Assembly (NCBI GenBank): GCA_023392115.1
Contig: JAEVZT010000009.1
Span: forward strand, 1 to 5,787
Origin: Chloroflexota bacterium
Lineage (GTDB): Bacteria; Chloroflexota; Anaerolineae; Aggregatilineales; Phototrophicaceae
Direction: 5' to 3'
Length of the DNA: 5,787 nt
Under the pieces are notes generated by a model that saw only the letters and a list, made by a program, of their open reading frames with translations, was not told the origin of the DNA and did not search any database. Both the position numbers and the translations under genes were made by a program. Positions 1 through 5,283 of this stretch are shown here, one piece after another. Positions within the stretch are counted from its first letter, which is position 1, and each line of letters opens with the position of its first letter.

Positions 1-417
1 ATTCTGAACCGCGCGCTCCAGTCGCGCATCTTCGAACACTTGCAGTCAACTTACCCCAACGAAGGCGGCGGCTTCCTGCTTGGCAGTATCGACGAGGAAG
101 GGATACGCATCAGCGACGCCGTTCAAATCGAGAACGTGTTCGCCGTCGAGGAGCAGTATCATCGCTATGCCATGACGCCGCTCGACTGGGCGCGGCTTGA
201 GGATGAAGCCGACGCGCGCGGCTTAGCCCTCGTCGGTTACTATCACAGCCACCCCGATTCGCCCGCCATCCCTTCAACATTCGACCGTGACCACGCTCTG
301 CCCAATTTCGTTTACCTGATAACTTCCGTTCATGACGCCAGCGCCGTCGACATGCGCGCGTGGCGTCTGCGCGCCGACCGCGAGCAGTTTGACGCCGAGC
401 CGCTGACCGTTGAGTAA
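1..417 (+). CDS. JAMM/MPN (M67 family) metalloprotease, HcyD/Mec-type by context, 5' end cut
   Basis: Zinc-dependent protease or isopeptidase, probably cytosolic, expected to trim the C-terminus of the sulfur carrier encoded at 4144-4419 and to release the amino acid product from it. The frame is open from base 1 and ends in TAA at 415-417, giving 138 visible residues. The JAMM signature is complete: a catalytic Glu at visible residue 21 (in PNEGGGFLLG), His82-Ser-His84-Pro, then Ser92 and Asp95, i.e. H-x-H-x(10)-D. Family members usually begin only a few residues before the helix seen at the left edge, so probably fewer than ten codons are missing. A TTG at 40 could start translation but would remove that helix. 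The Cys often found after the catalytic Glu is replaced by Gly. Relatives include mycobacterial Mec, Wolinella HcyD and Pseudomonas QbsD. The family call is firm; the substrate is inferred from the neighbouring carrier with its masked C-terminus. Confidence 0.9.
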   Translation: MLNRALQSRIFEHLQSTYPNEGGGFLLGSIDEEGIRISDAVQIENVFAVEEQYHRYAMTPLDWARLEDEADARGLALVGYYHSHPDSPAIPSTFDRDHALPNFVYLITSVHDASAVDMRAWRLRADREQFDAEPLTVE

Positions 418-435
418 AGCAGTTTAGCCGTTTGA

Positions 436-451
436 GCGGGGCATGCTCCGC
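436..451 (+). other. Small hairpin in the spacer between protease and rhodanese
   Basis: GCGGGG and CTCCGC can form a 6-bp stem with one G-U pair around a CATG loop. No T-run follows, so it is not a convincing terminator. The 85-base spacer (418-502) otherwise shows only the ribosome binding site of the next gene. Confidence 0.25.
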
Positions 452-502
452 CCACGAACTAAGCGTTGATGCAAAAGACATCTTGAGGAGAGGGGAATCA
501 TC

Positions 503-1336
503 ATGACGCAGGCACTCGTTTCAACCCAGTGGGTCGCCGACAACCGCGACAACGTCCGCTTAATCGAAGTTGATGTGGACACCACCCAGTACGAGCAGGG
601 GCACATCCCCGGCGCGGTCGCCTTCAACTGGCAGACGCAGCTTCAGAACCAGACCCTGCGCGACATCGCTACGCAGGAAGAATTCGAAGCCCTGCTGAGC
701 CAAGCGGGCGTGACGCCGGAGACGCATGTCGTCCTCTACGGCGACAACAACAACTGGTTCGCCGCTTACGCCCTCTGGCTGTTCAAGTACTACGGGCACG
801 AAAACGTCAGCCTGATGGACGGCGGGCGCAAGAAGTGGCTCGCCGAGGGGCGCGAGGCGACGACCGACGTCCCGAACGTGACGCCGACCGACTACAAGGT
901 GACGCACATCAACCACGATCTGCGCGCCGACCGCGACTACGTCAAGCAGCGGCTTGAAAAGCCGGGTTTCGGGCTGGTCGACGTGCGCTCGGTGGACGAG
1001 TACACCGGCAAGGTCATCGCCCCGCCCGGGATGAGCGAAACTGCCCAGCGCGCCGGACACATCCCCGGCGCGGCGAACATCCCGTGGGTGCAGGCGGTCG
1101 CCGCGGACGGCACGTTCAAGTCACGCGAGGAACTGGCGCAGTTGTACGGGGGCAAGGGCATCAACGGCGACACTAAGGAAATTGTCGCCTACTGTCGCAT
1201 TGGCGAGCGCTCGTCGCACACGTGGTTCGCGCTCAAGTACATCCTCGGCTTGGACAACGTCCGCAACTACGACGGCTCGTGGACGGAATGGGGCAACCTC
1301 GTCGGCGCGCCAATCCGCAAGGGGGAACAGGCGTAA
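503..1336 (+). CDS. Thiosulfate/3-mercaptopyruvate sulfurtransferase, tandem rhodanese
   Basis: Moves sulfane sulfur as a cysteine persulfide from a donor such as thiosulfate or mercaptopyruvate to an acceptor in the cytosol. The protein has 277 residues, normal for two-domain rhodaneses. The N-terminal domain (about 5-120) has the rhodanese GHIPGA motif at 33-38, but its loop reads GDNNNW at 80-85 with no Cys, so it is structural. The C-terminal domain (about 140-270) has LVDVRS at 158-163, GHIPGA at 185-190 and the active loop CRIGER at 231-236. Cys231 is the only cysteine in the protein. The CRIGERSS loop resembles the actinobacterial CysA/SseA type. ATG at 503 is chosen because AGGGGA (491-496) and GAGGAG (485-490) lie just upstream. 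Its place between a carrier-processing protease and metY suggests it supplies sulfur for the carrier thiocarboxylate, which is inference. The donor cannot be told from the sequence. Confidence 0.93.
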   Translation: MTQALVSTQWVADNRDNVRLIEVDVDTTQYEQGHIPGAVAFNWQTQLQNQTLRDIATQEEFEALLSQAGVTPETHVVLYGDNNNWFAAYALWLFKYYGHENVSLMDGGRKKWLAEGREATTDVPNVTPTDYKVTHINHDLRADRDYVKQRLEKPGFGLVDVRSVDEYTGKVIAPPGMSETAQRAGHIPGAANIPWVQAVAADGTFKSREELAQLYGGKGINGDTKEIVAYCRIGERSSHTWFALKYILGLDNVRNYDGSWTEWGNLVGAPIRKGEQA

Positions 1337-1342
1337 AAAGAA

Positions 1343-1418
1343 GTTTACAGTGAACAGTTTACAGAAAAGCAGTAAATAAGAGACTGTCAACTGTCTACTG
1401 TGAACTCTACGGTGAACT
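1343..1418 (+). repeat. Heptad array of GTNNAC units in the rhodanese-metY spacer
   Basis: Three heptamers run end to end at 1343-1363: GTTTACA, GTGAACA, GTTTACA. After a gap of 22 bases, three more follow at 1386-1406: GTCAACT, GTCTACT, GTGAACT. A last GTGAACT lies at 1412-1418. All seven share the core GTNNAC with a seven-base period inside each block. The spacer is clearly more AT-rich than the flanking genes. It resembles the short tandem heptamer repeats known in intergenic DNA of cyanobacteria and some other bacteria, but could also be a row of protein-binding sites. Confidence 0.7.
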
Positions 1419-1424
1419 ATCGAC

Positions 1425-1430
1425 TATACT
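1425..1430 (+). promoter_or_regulatory. Possible -10 box (TATACT) upstream of metY
   Basis: TATACT matches the sigma-70 -10 consensus TATAAT at five of six positions and lies 27 bases before the metY start, in an AT-richer spacer. The best -35 candidate at suitable spacing (TGAACT, 1401-1406) is poor and sits inside the heptad repeats. It may be chance; a separate promoter for metY-metX is only a suggestion. Confidence 0.22.
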
Positions 1431-1457
1431 CGAATAATCTCAGGGGAGAGCAAGCAC

Positions 1458-2777
1458 ATGGCTAGCACGAACGGACACCAGCAGGCATTTGAGACGCTCG
1501 CGCTGCACGCGGGCTATTCGCCCGACCCGACGACCGGGTCGCGCGCCGTCCCGATCTACCAGACGACCTCGTACCAGTTCCGCGATACCGATCACGCGGC
1601 GGCACTGTTCGCCCTCGCCGAACCGGGCAACATTTACACGCGCATCATGAACCCGACCACTGACGTCTTCGAGCAGCGGATCGCCGCGCTTGAAGGCGGC
1701 ATCGGCGCGCTGGCGACCGCCTCGGGGCAGTTCGCCGAAACGCTGACCGTCCTGACGCTGTGCAACGCCGGCGACGAGTTCATCTCGAACGCGGCGCTCT
1801 ACGGCGGCACGTACACGCTGTTTTCGCAAAGCCTGCGCCGCCTGAACATCAAGGCGCACTTCGTGCAGGGGACGAACCCCGAAGATTACGAGCGGCTGAT
1901 CAACGACAAGACGCGCCTGATCTACCTTGAAACGATCGGCAACCCGAAACTCGAAATTCCCGATTTTGAAGCGATCAGCGCGCTGGCGAAGTCACACGGC
2001 ATCCCGGTCGTCGTCGACAACACGTTCGGCACGCCGTACCTGTTCCAGCCGTTCAAGTGGGGCATCAACATCAGCCTGCACTCGACGACCAAGTGGATCG
2101 GCGGGCACGGCTTGAGCATCGGCGGCGTGATCGTCGACGGCGGCAACTTCGACTGGAAGGCGAGCGGGCGGCATGCTGGCATTGTCGAGCCTGAACCGGC
2201 ATATCACGGCGCGGTGCTGGCGGACGTGCTCGGCGCGGCGGCGTTCATCGGGCGCGCGCGGATCGTCGGCTTGCGCGACTTCGGCGGGTCGCAAGCGCCG
2301 TTCAACAGCTTCCTCAACATCATCGGGCTTGAAACGCTGTCGCTGAGGATGCAGAAGCACGTCAGTAACACACAGGCGGTCGTCGAATATCTGAGCCAGC
2401 ACCCGGCGGTGGAGTGGGTCAACTATCCCGGTCTGCCGGATCACCCGAGCTACGAACGGGCGCAAAAGTACCTGCCGAAAGGCGCGGGCGCGATGCTCGG
2501 CTTTGGCATTAAGGGCGGCAAAGCGGCGGGGCGCGCCTTCATCGACAACCTGAAAATCTTCTCGCACGTCGCCAACGTCGGCGACTCGCGCTCGCTGGCG
2601 ATCCACCCGGCGACAACGACTCACAGCCAGTTGAGCGAGGAAGAACAAACCGCGTCGGGCGTGACGCCAGATTACATCCGCCTCGCCATCGGCATCGAGG
2701 ACATCGACGACATCCTGTGGGACTTGGATCAGGCGCTGACCGTTTCGCAGGGTAAGACGGTTCAGGCGGTATCCTAA
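1458..2777 (+). CDS. metY: O-acetylhomoserine sulfhydrylase (PLP-dependent)
   Basis: Cytosolic Cys/Met-metabolism PLP enzyme that replaces the acetyl group of O-acetylhomoserine with sulfur to give homocysteine. The 439 residues match the usual 420-440 of MetY and exceed the roughly 390 typical of MetB/MetC. The PLP lysine is Lys212 in SLHSTTKWIGGHG, and the cofactor-binding Asp187 lies in VVDNTFGTPY. YTRIMNPT (60-67) carries the phosphate-contacting Tyr and Arg. Tyr115 (YGGTY) stacks on the cofactor, SRSLAIHPATTTHS spans 377-390, and Arg408 should bind the substrate carboxylate. ATG at 1458 follows GGGGAG (1443-1448). With metX next and a ThiS-like carrier downstream, the sulfur nucleophile may be the carrier thiocarboxylate, as reported for Wolinella MetY, rather than free sulfide. 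Residues that would distinguish the two are not known to me. Confidence 0.95.
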   Translation: MASTNGHQQAFETLALHAGYSPDPTTGSRAVPIYQTTSYQFRDTDHAAALFALAEPGNIYTRIMNPTTDVFEQRIAALEGGIGALATASGQFAETLTVLTLCNAGDEFISNAALYGGTYTLFSQSLRRLNIKAHFVQGTNPEDYERLINDKTRLIYLETIGNPKLEIPDFEAISALAKSHGIPVVVDNTFGTPYLFQPFKWGINISLHSTTKWIGGHGLSIGGVIVDGGNFDWKASGRHAGIVEPEPAYHGAVLADVLGAAAFIGRARIVGLRDFGGSQAPFNSFLNIIGLETLSLRMQKHVSNTQAVVEYLSQHPAVEWVNYPGLPDHPSYERAQKYLPKGAGAMLGFGIKGGKAAGRAFIDNLKIFSHVANVGDSRSLAIHPATTTHSQLSEEEQTASGVTPDYIRLAIGIEDIDDILWDLDQALTVSQGKTVQAVS

Positions 2778-2790
2778 CTGGAATCCTTTC

Positions 2791-2825
2791 GCATCCCCTC
2801 GCCCCGCACGTTGGCGGGGGGATGC
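2791..2825 (+). terminator. Strong hairpin between metY and metX (terminator-like or processing element)
   Basis: GCATCCCCTCGCC (2791-2803) pairs with GGCGGGGGGATGC (2813-2825) over 13 bp, with one U-G wobble, around a 9-base loop. Only a short T-run follows (AGTTTATC), so termination may be partial. It lies 13 bases after the metY stop and just before the metX ribosome binding site (GAGGAG, 2834-2839). It could also stabilise the metY 3' end or tune metX translation. Confidence 0.5.
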
Positions 2826-2852
2826 AGTTTATCGAGGAGATAGGGACAGAAC

Positions 2853-4046
2853 ATGACGGCGAACGGATCGAAGCCGCACCCGGAACGCGCCGGGTCGGTG
2901 GGGATCGTCCACAAGCAGCACGCGCATTTTGATCAACCGCTCCACCTGCGCTGCGGGAAAACGCTGGAGCGGTTTACGCTTGCTTACGAGACGTACGGAA
3001 AGCTCAACGCCGACCATTCGAACGCCATCTTGATCTGCCACGCGCTGTCCGGCGACGCGCACGTCGCTGGCTACTACACCGACGATCCCGACGAGAAGCC
3101 GGGCTGGTGGGATGACGCCGTCGGACCGGGCAAGATGTTCGACACCGACCGGCATTTCGTCCTGTGCATCAACGTGATCGGCGGCTGTCAGGGCAGCACG
3201 GGACCCGCCTCGCCGGCACCAGATGGCAAGCCCTACGCGCTCCGCTTCCCGCTGGTGACGGTCGCCGACATGGTCGCGGCGCAGCGCCACCTGCTCGACA
3301 GGCTTGGCATCCAGCGCCTGTTCGCCGTCGCCGGCGGCAGCATGGGCGCGATGCAGGCGCTCCAGTGGGCAGTCGATTTCCCGGATCGCATCCAGACGTG
3401 CCTGTTCATCGCCAGCACGCCGCGATCGTCGACGCAGAACATCGCCTTCAACGAGATCGGACGGCAGGCGATTTACGCCGACCCGCGCTGGAACGGCGGC
3501 GCTTACTACGACGGCGAAGCGCCTGACGCCGGACTGGCGGTCGCGCGGATGGTCGGGCACATCACCTACATGAGCGAGCACTCGCTCGAATCGAAGTTCG
3601 GGCGCGAGTTGCAAGGGTATGACCACATCCCGTTCCAGCTCGTCCAACCGGAATTTACAGTCGAGAGCTACCTGCATCATCAGGGGGAGAAGTTCGTCCA
3701 GCGCTTCGACGCCAACAGCTACCTGTACATCACCAAGGCACTCGACTATTTCGACATTCAGGAAGGCTACCCGACGCTCGTCGACTCGCTCAAGCGGACA
3801 AGCCCGGAAACCGATTTTCTCGTCGTCAGCTTTTCGAGCGACTGGTTGTACACCGCCGAGCAGTCGCTTGATCTGGTGACGGCGCTCGAAGCCGCCGGAC
3901 GCGACGTGCGTTATCACCTCGTCCATGCCGACTTCGGGCACGACTCGTTTCTCGTCGAGGTCGAGTTGATGACGAATCTCATCGGTGGTTATCTCGATGA
4001 GATGTGGTACAAGAAATCGGTACCTAGGAAGCTCGCAGCCAAGTGA
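2853..4046 (+). CDS. metX: Homoserine O-acetyltransferase, alpha/beta-hydrolase fold
   Basis: Transfers an acetyl group from acetyl-CoA to L-homoserine, making O-acetylhomoserine, the substrate of the MetY encoded just upstream. The 397 residues are slightly longer than the usual 370-380. The fold motifs run in order: LAYETYGKLN (43-52), ICHALSGDAH (61-70), NVIGGCQGSTGP (107-118), the nucleophile elbow GGSMGA with Ser163, and the strand FSSDWLY with Asp330. GHDSFL with His363 completes the Ser-Asp-His triad. The GGCxGSTGP pattern and the MetY partner favour acetyl over succinyl transfer, though MetX-fold succinyltransferases exist. ATG at 2853 follows GAGGAG (2834-2839) and GGGACAG. Its TGA stop lies inside the 5' strand of the structured element at 4044-4105. 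A long open frame antisense to this gene is a composition shadow. Confidence 0.95.
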   Translation: MTANGSKPHPERAGSVGIVHKQHAHFDQPLHLRCGKTLERFTLAYETYGKLNADHSNAILICHALSGDAHVAGYYTDDPDEKPGWWDDAVGPGKMFDTDRHFVLCINVIGGCQGSTGPASPAPDGKPYALRFPLVTVADMVAAQRHLLDRLGIQRLFAVAGGSMGAMQALQWAVDFPDRIQTCLFIASTPRSSTQNIAFNEIGRQAIYADPRWNGGAYYDGEAPDAGLAVARMVGHITYMSEHSLESKFGRELQGYDHIPFQLVQPEFTVESYLHHQGEKFVQRFDANSYLYITKALDYFDIQEGYPTLVDSLKRTSPETDFLVVSFSSDWLYTAEQSLDLVTALEAAGRDVRYHLVHADFGHDSFLVEVELMTNLIGGYLDEMWYKKSVPRKLAAK

Positions 4047-4105
4047 CGCGCGGGCTGTGCGGCAAACCGATGCCGCGCAAGCGGGTTCGACTCCCGCACG
4101 TGTCA
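4044..4105 (+). other. tRNA-like three-way-junction RNA element between metX and the sulfur-carrier gene
   Basis: Three helices can form together. P1: TGACGCG (4044-4050) with CGTGTCA (4099-4105), 7 bp with one G-U. P2: GTGCGGCA (4057-4064) with TGCCGCGC (4071-4078), 8 bp with one U-G, loop AACCGA. P3: GCGGG (4081-4085) with CCCGC (4093-4097), 7-base loop TTCGACT. P3 matches the tRNA T-arm consensus GTTCGANTC exactly and is separated by one base from the closing helix, as T-arm meets acceptor stem in tRNA. There is no D-arm, the P2 loop is six bases instead of seven and no CCA follows, so it is not an ordinary tRNA. A second GCGGG at 4050-4054 could compete with P3. It may be a leader element for the carrier gene or a tRNA remnant; the function is unknown. 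Confidence 0.45.
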
Positions 4106-4143
4106 ATGAATTCGAATCAACTGACTCAGGAGAGAGAGACAAC

Positions 4144-4419
4144 ATGCCGAGCATCAAGATTCCAACGCCGCTCCGCGTCTACACCGGCAACAACGCGCAG
4201 GTCAGCGTCAGCGGCGGCACGGTCGGAGAAGTGCTGAACGACCTTACGACGCAGTACCCCGAACTCAAGCAGCACTTATTCAACGGCGGCGAGCTGCGCA
4301 ATTTCGTCAACGTCTTTCTCGGCGAGGACGATATCCGCTTCCTGAGCGGGATGGATACCGAACTTGACGAGGACGACAGCCTGCGCATCATTCCGAGCAT
4401 CGCCGGGGGCAGCGCCTAA
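4144..4419 (+). CDS. hcyS: ThiS/MoaD/CysO-family sulfur carrier with C-terminal Gly-Gly-Ser-Ala (HcyS-type)
   Basis: Small beta-grasp (ubiquitin-like) protein of 91 residues that would carry sulfur as a C-terminal thiocarboxylate. It starts IKIPTPLRVYTG, continues with GGTVGEVLNDL (24-34) and FVNVFLGEDDIRFLSG (54-69), and ends LRIIPSIAGGSA. This closely follows mycobacterial CysO, which ends at the Gly-Gly itself. Here Ser90-Ala91 mask Gly88-Gly89, so a protease must act first, as HcyD does on the terminal Ala of Wolinella HcyS; the JAMM protease at 1-417 fits. There is no cysteine. ATG at 4144 is chosen for the CysO-like N-terminus and AGGAGAG at 4128-4134; the open frame upstream to 3985 overlaps metX and is not credible. 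The MetX/MetY neighbours argue for homocysteine rather than cysteine, thiamin or molybdopterin synthesis. The symbol is assigned by context. Confidence 0.85.
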   Translation: MPSIKIPTPLRVYTGNNAQVSVSGGTVGEVLNDLTTQYPELKQHLFNGGELRNFVNVFLGEDDIRFLSGMDTELDEDDSLRIIPSIAGGSA

Positions 4420-4420
4420 C

Positions 4421-4873
4421 ATGGCAGAAACGACGCGCAGAGTCGATCACAGCGGGCTTCGAACCGGTCAGGCGCTGACGATCATCCTGCTGCTGGCGGG
4501 CTTCATCCTCGACAGTTGGCTGCTGGTCGCCGTCGTCGCCATCTCGCAGCTTCTCGGCGCGTGGGACGCGCCGTTCGCGCCCTACCGCCTATTCTACAAG
4601 CACGTCGCGCGGCGCTTCGTCAAGCCGCACGTCATCGCCGATAACCCTGAGCCGCACCGCTTCGCCATGCTCGTCGGCGGGGTGATGAACGCGGTCGCCG
4701 TCGTCGCGCTGCTGGCTGGGGCGTCCACCGTCGCATGGGTGCTGGTCTGGATCGTGATCGCGCTAGCGAACCTGAACTTCTGGCTCAACTTCTGCCTCGG
4801 CTGCTGGATGTACTACCAGTTCAACCGCCTTGGCGTGCCGGGTTTCGCCCGCAGCCCGGTGCGCGTGGAGTGA
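4421..4873 (+). CDS. DUF4395 integral membrane protein with CxxC motif
   Basis: A 150-residue membrane protein that I recognise as the DUF4395 family, whose function is not established. Four hydrophobic segments lie at about 17-31, 33-48, 83-101 and 103-124. The loop between the second and third (about 49-82) is basic, with HVARRFVKPH and the NPEPHRFA motif (75-82), which points to a cytoplasmic loop and both termini inside. The only two cysteines, 125 and 128, form CLGC at the predicted cytoplasmic end of the last segment, followed by WMYYQFN. The start at 4421 lies one base after the carrier stop, and the thioredoxin begins four bases downstream, so coupled translation is likely; no strong ribosome binding site precedes it. 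A thiol-redox or sulfur-relay role with that thioredoxin is inference. Confidence 0.85.
   Translation: MAETTRRVDHSGLRTGQALTIILLLAGFILDSWLLVAVVAISQLLGAWDAPFAPYRLFYKHVARRFVKPHVIADNPEPHRFAMLVGGVMNAVAVVALLAGASTVAWVLVWIVIALANLNFWLNFCLGCWMYYQFNRLGVPGFARSPVRVE
4867..4870 (+). promoter_or_regulatory. Ribosome binding site fixing the thioredoxin start
   Basis: GGAG inside the last codons of the DUF4395 gene lies seven bases before ATG 4878. This supports 4878 rather than the in-frame ATG at 4830, which would add a 16-residue, non-conserved extension within the upstream gene. Confidence 0.6.
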
Positions 4874-4877
4874 TGGT

Positions 4878-5279
4878 ATGATCGAACGTGCGATCGTTGC
4901 GATCGTCCTGCTGGTTGTAGGGACACTGATCTACCGGCTGATGATCGCGCGGCAGATGCGGCGCACGACGGCGATCGCGGCAGCGGATCCGCTGCTGAAC
5001 GGGCGCAGACTCGGCGTTCCGGCGATCGTCTACTTCACGACGCCGACCTGCGTCCCCTGCCGGACGCAGCAGACGCCCGCCCTATCGCGTCTTCAGGAAG
5101 CGTTAGGCGAGCGCGTGCAGGTCATCCGCGTCGACGCGACCGAAGACCCGGCGGCAGCCGATCGCTGGGGCGTGCTGACCGCGCCGACGACATTCGTCCT
5201 CGACGGCAGCGGGCGCACGCTAGCGGTCAATCATGGCGTCGCAGATTTCGACAAACTCATAGGACAGTTACAGGGATAA
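4878..5279 (+). CDS. Membrane-anchored thioredoxin-fold protein (CVPC)
   Basis: A 133-residue protein with one N-terminal membrane segment (about 5-24, AIVAIVLLVVGTLIYRLMIA) followed by basic RQMRR, then a thioredoxin domain (about 45-133). The positive-inside rule places the domain on the cytoplasmic side. The active site is CVPC at 58-61 in FTTPTCVPC, not the usual CGPC, and those are its only cysteines. The cis-proline is Pro103 in LTAPTTFVLD. It would reduce disulfides or persulfides close to the membrane. The gene lies four bases after DUF4395 and four before the E1-like gene, which ties it to the sulfur-carrier pathway. Plausible partners are the CxxC of DUF4395, the rhodanese persulfide, or E1-bound sulfur. 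The fold is clear; the partner is inferred. Confidence 0.88.
   Translation: MIERAIVAIVLLVVGTLIYRLMIARQMRRTTAIAAADPLLNGRRLGVPAIVYFTTPTCVPCRTQQTPALSRLQEALGERVQVIRVDATEDPAAADRWGVLTAPTTFVLDGSGRTLAVNHGVADFDKLIGQLQG
5272..5275 (+). promoter_or_regulatory. Ribosome binding site for the E1-like gene
   Basis: AGGG lies eight bases before ATG 5284, inside the last codons of the thioredoxin gene. A nearer ATG at 5280 overlaps the thioredoxin stop but opens only a 14-codon frame, so 5284 is the real start. Confidence 0.5.
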
Positions 5280-5283
5280 ATGT

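Noticed and set aside
40..42. TTG as start of the JAMM protease
   Set aside because: The frame is open to base 1, and the preceding residues form the N-terminal helix normal for the family, so the start is most likely just outside the window.
1337..1457. SAM riboswitch or CRISPR array ahead of metY
   Set aside because: No SAM-riboswitch core or multi-stem fold is visible, and the repeats are 7-base units without unique spacers.
1440..2648. Open frames of 139 and 218 codons on the - strand opposite metY
   Set aside because: Same explanation: low-complexity Arg/Ala/Val-rich translations mirroring the MetY codons.
4045..4105. A functional tRNA gene
   Set aside because: Only about 61 bases, no D-arm, a six-base loop without U33 where the anticodon loop should be, no CCA, and no matching acceptor strand about 73-90 bases upstream.
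3985..4143. In-frame upstream extension of the sulfur carrier
   Set aside because: It overlaps metX and the structured spacer, resembles no carrier N-terminus, and a ribosome binding site precedes ATG 4144.
2829..4157. 442-codon open frame on the - strand opposite metX
   Set aside because: It lies antisense to a full, motif-complete MetX, encodes an Arg/Val-rich sequence without recognisable domains, and is expected from GC-rich codon use.
5280..5282. ATG overlapping the thioredoxin stop as start of the E1-like gene
   Set aside because: That frame closes after 14 codons; the conserved E1 N-terminus is in frame with ATG 5284.
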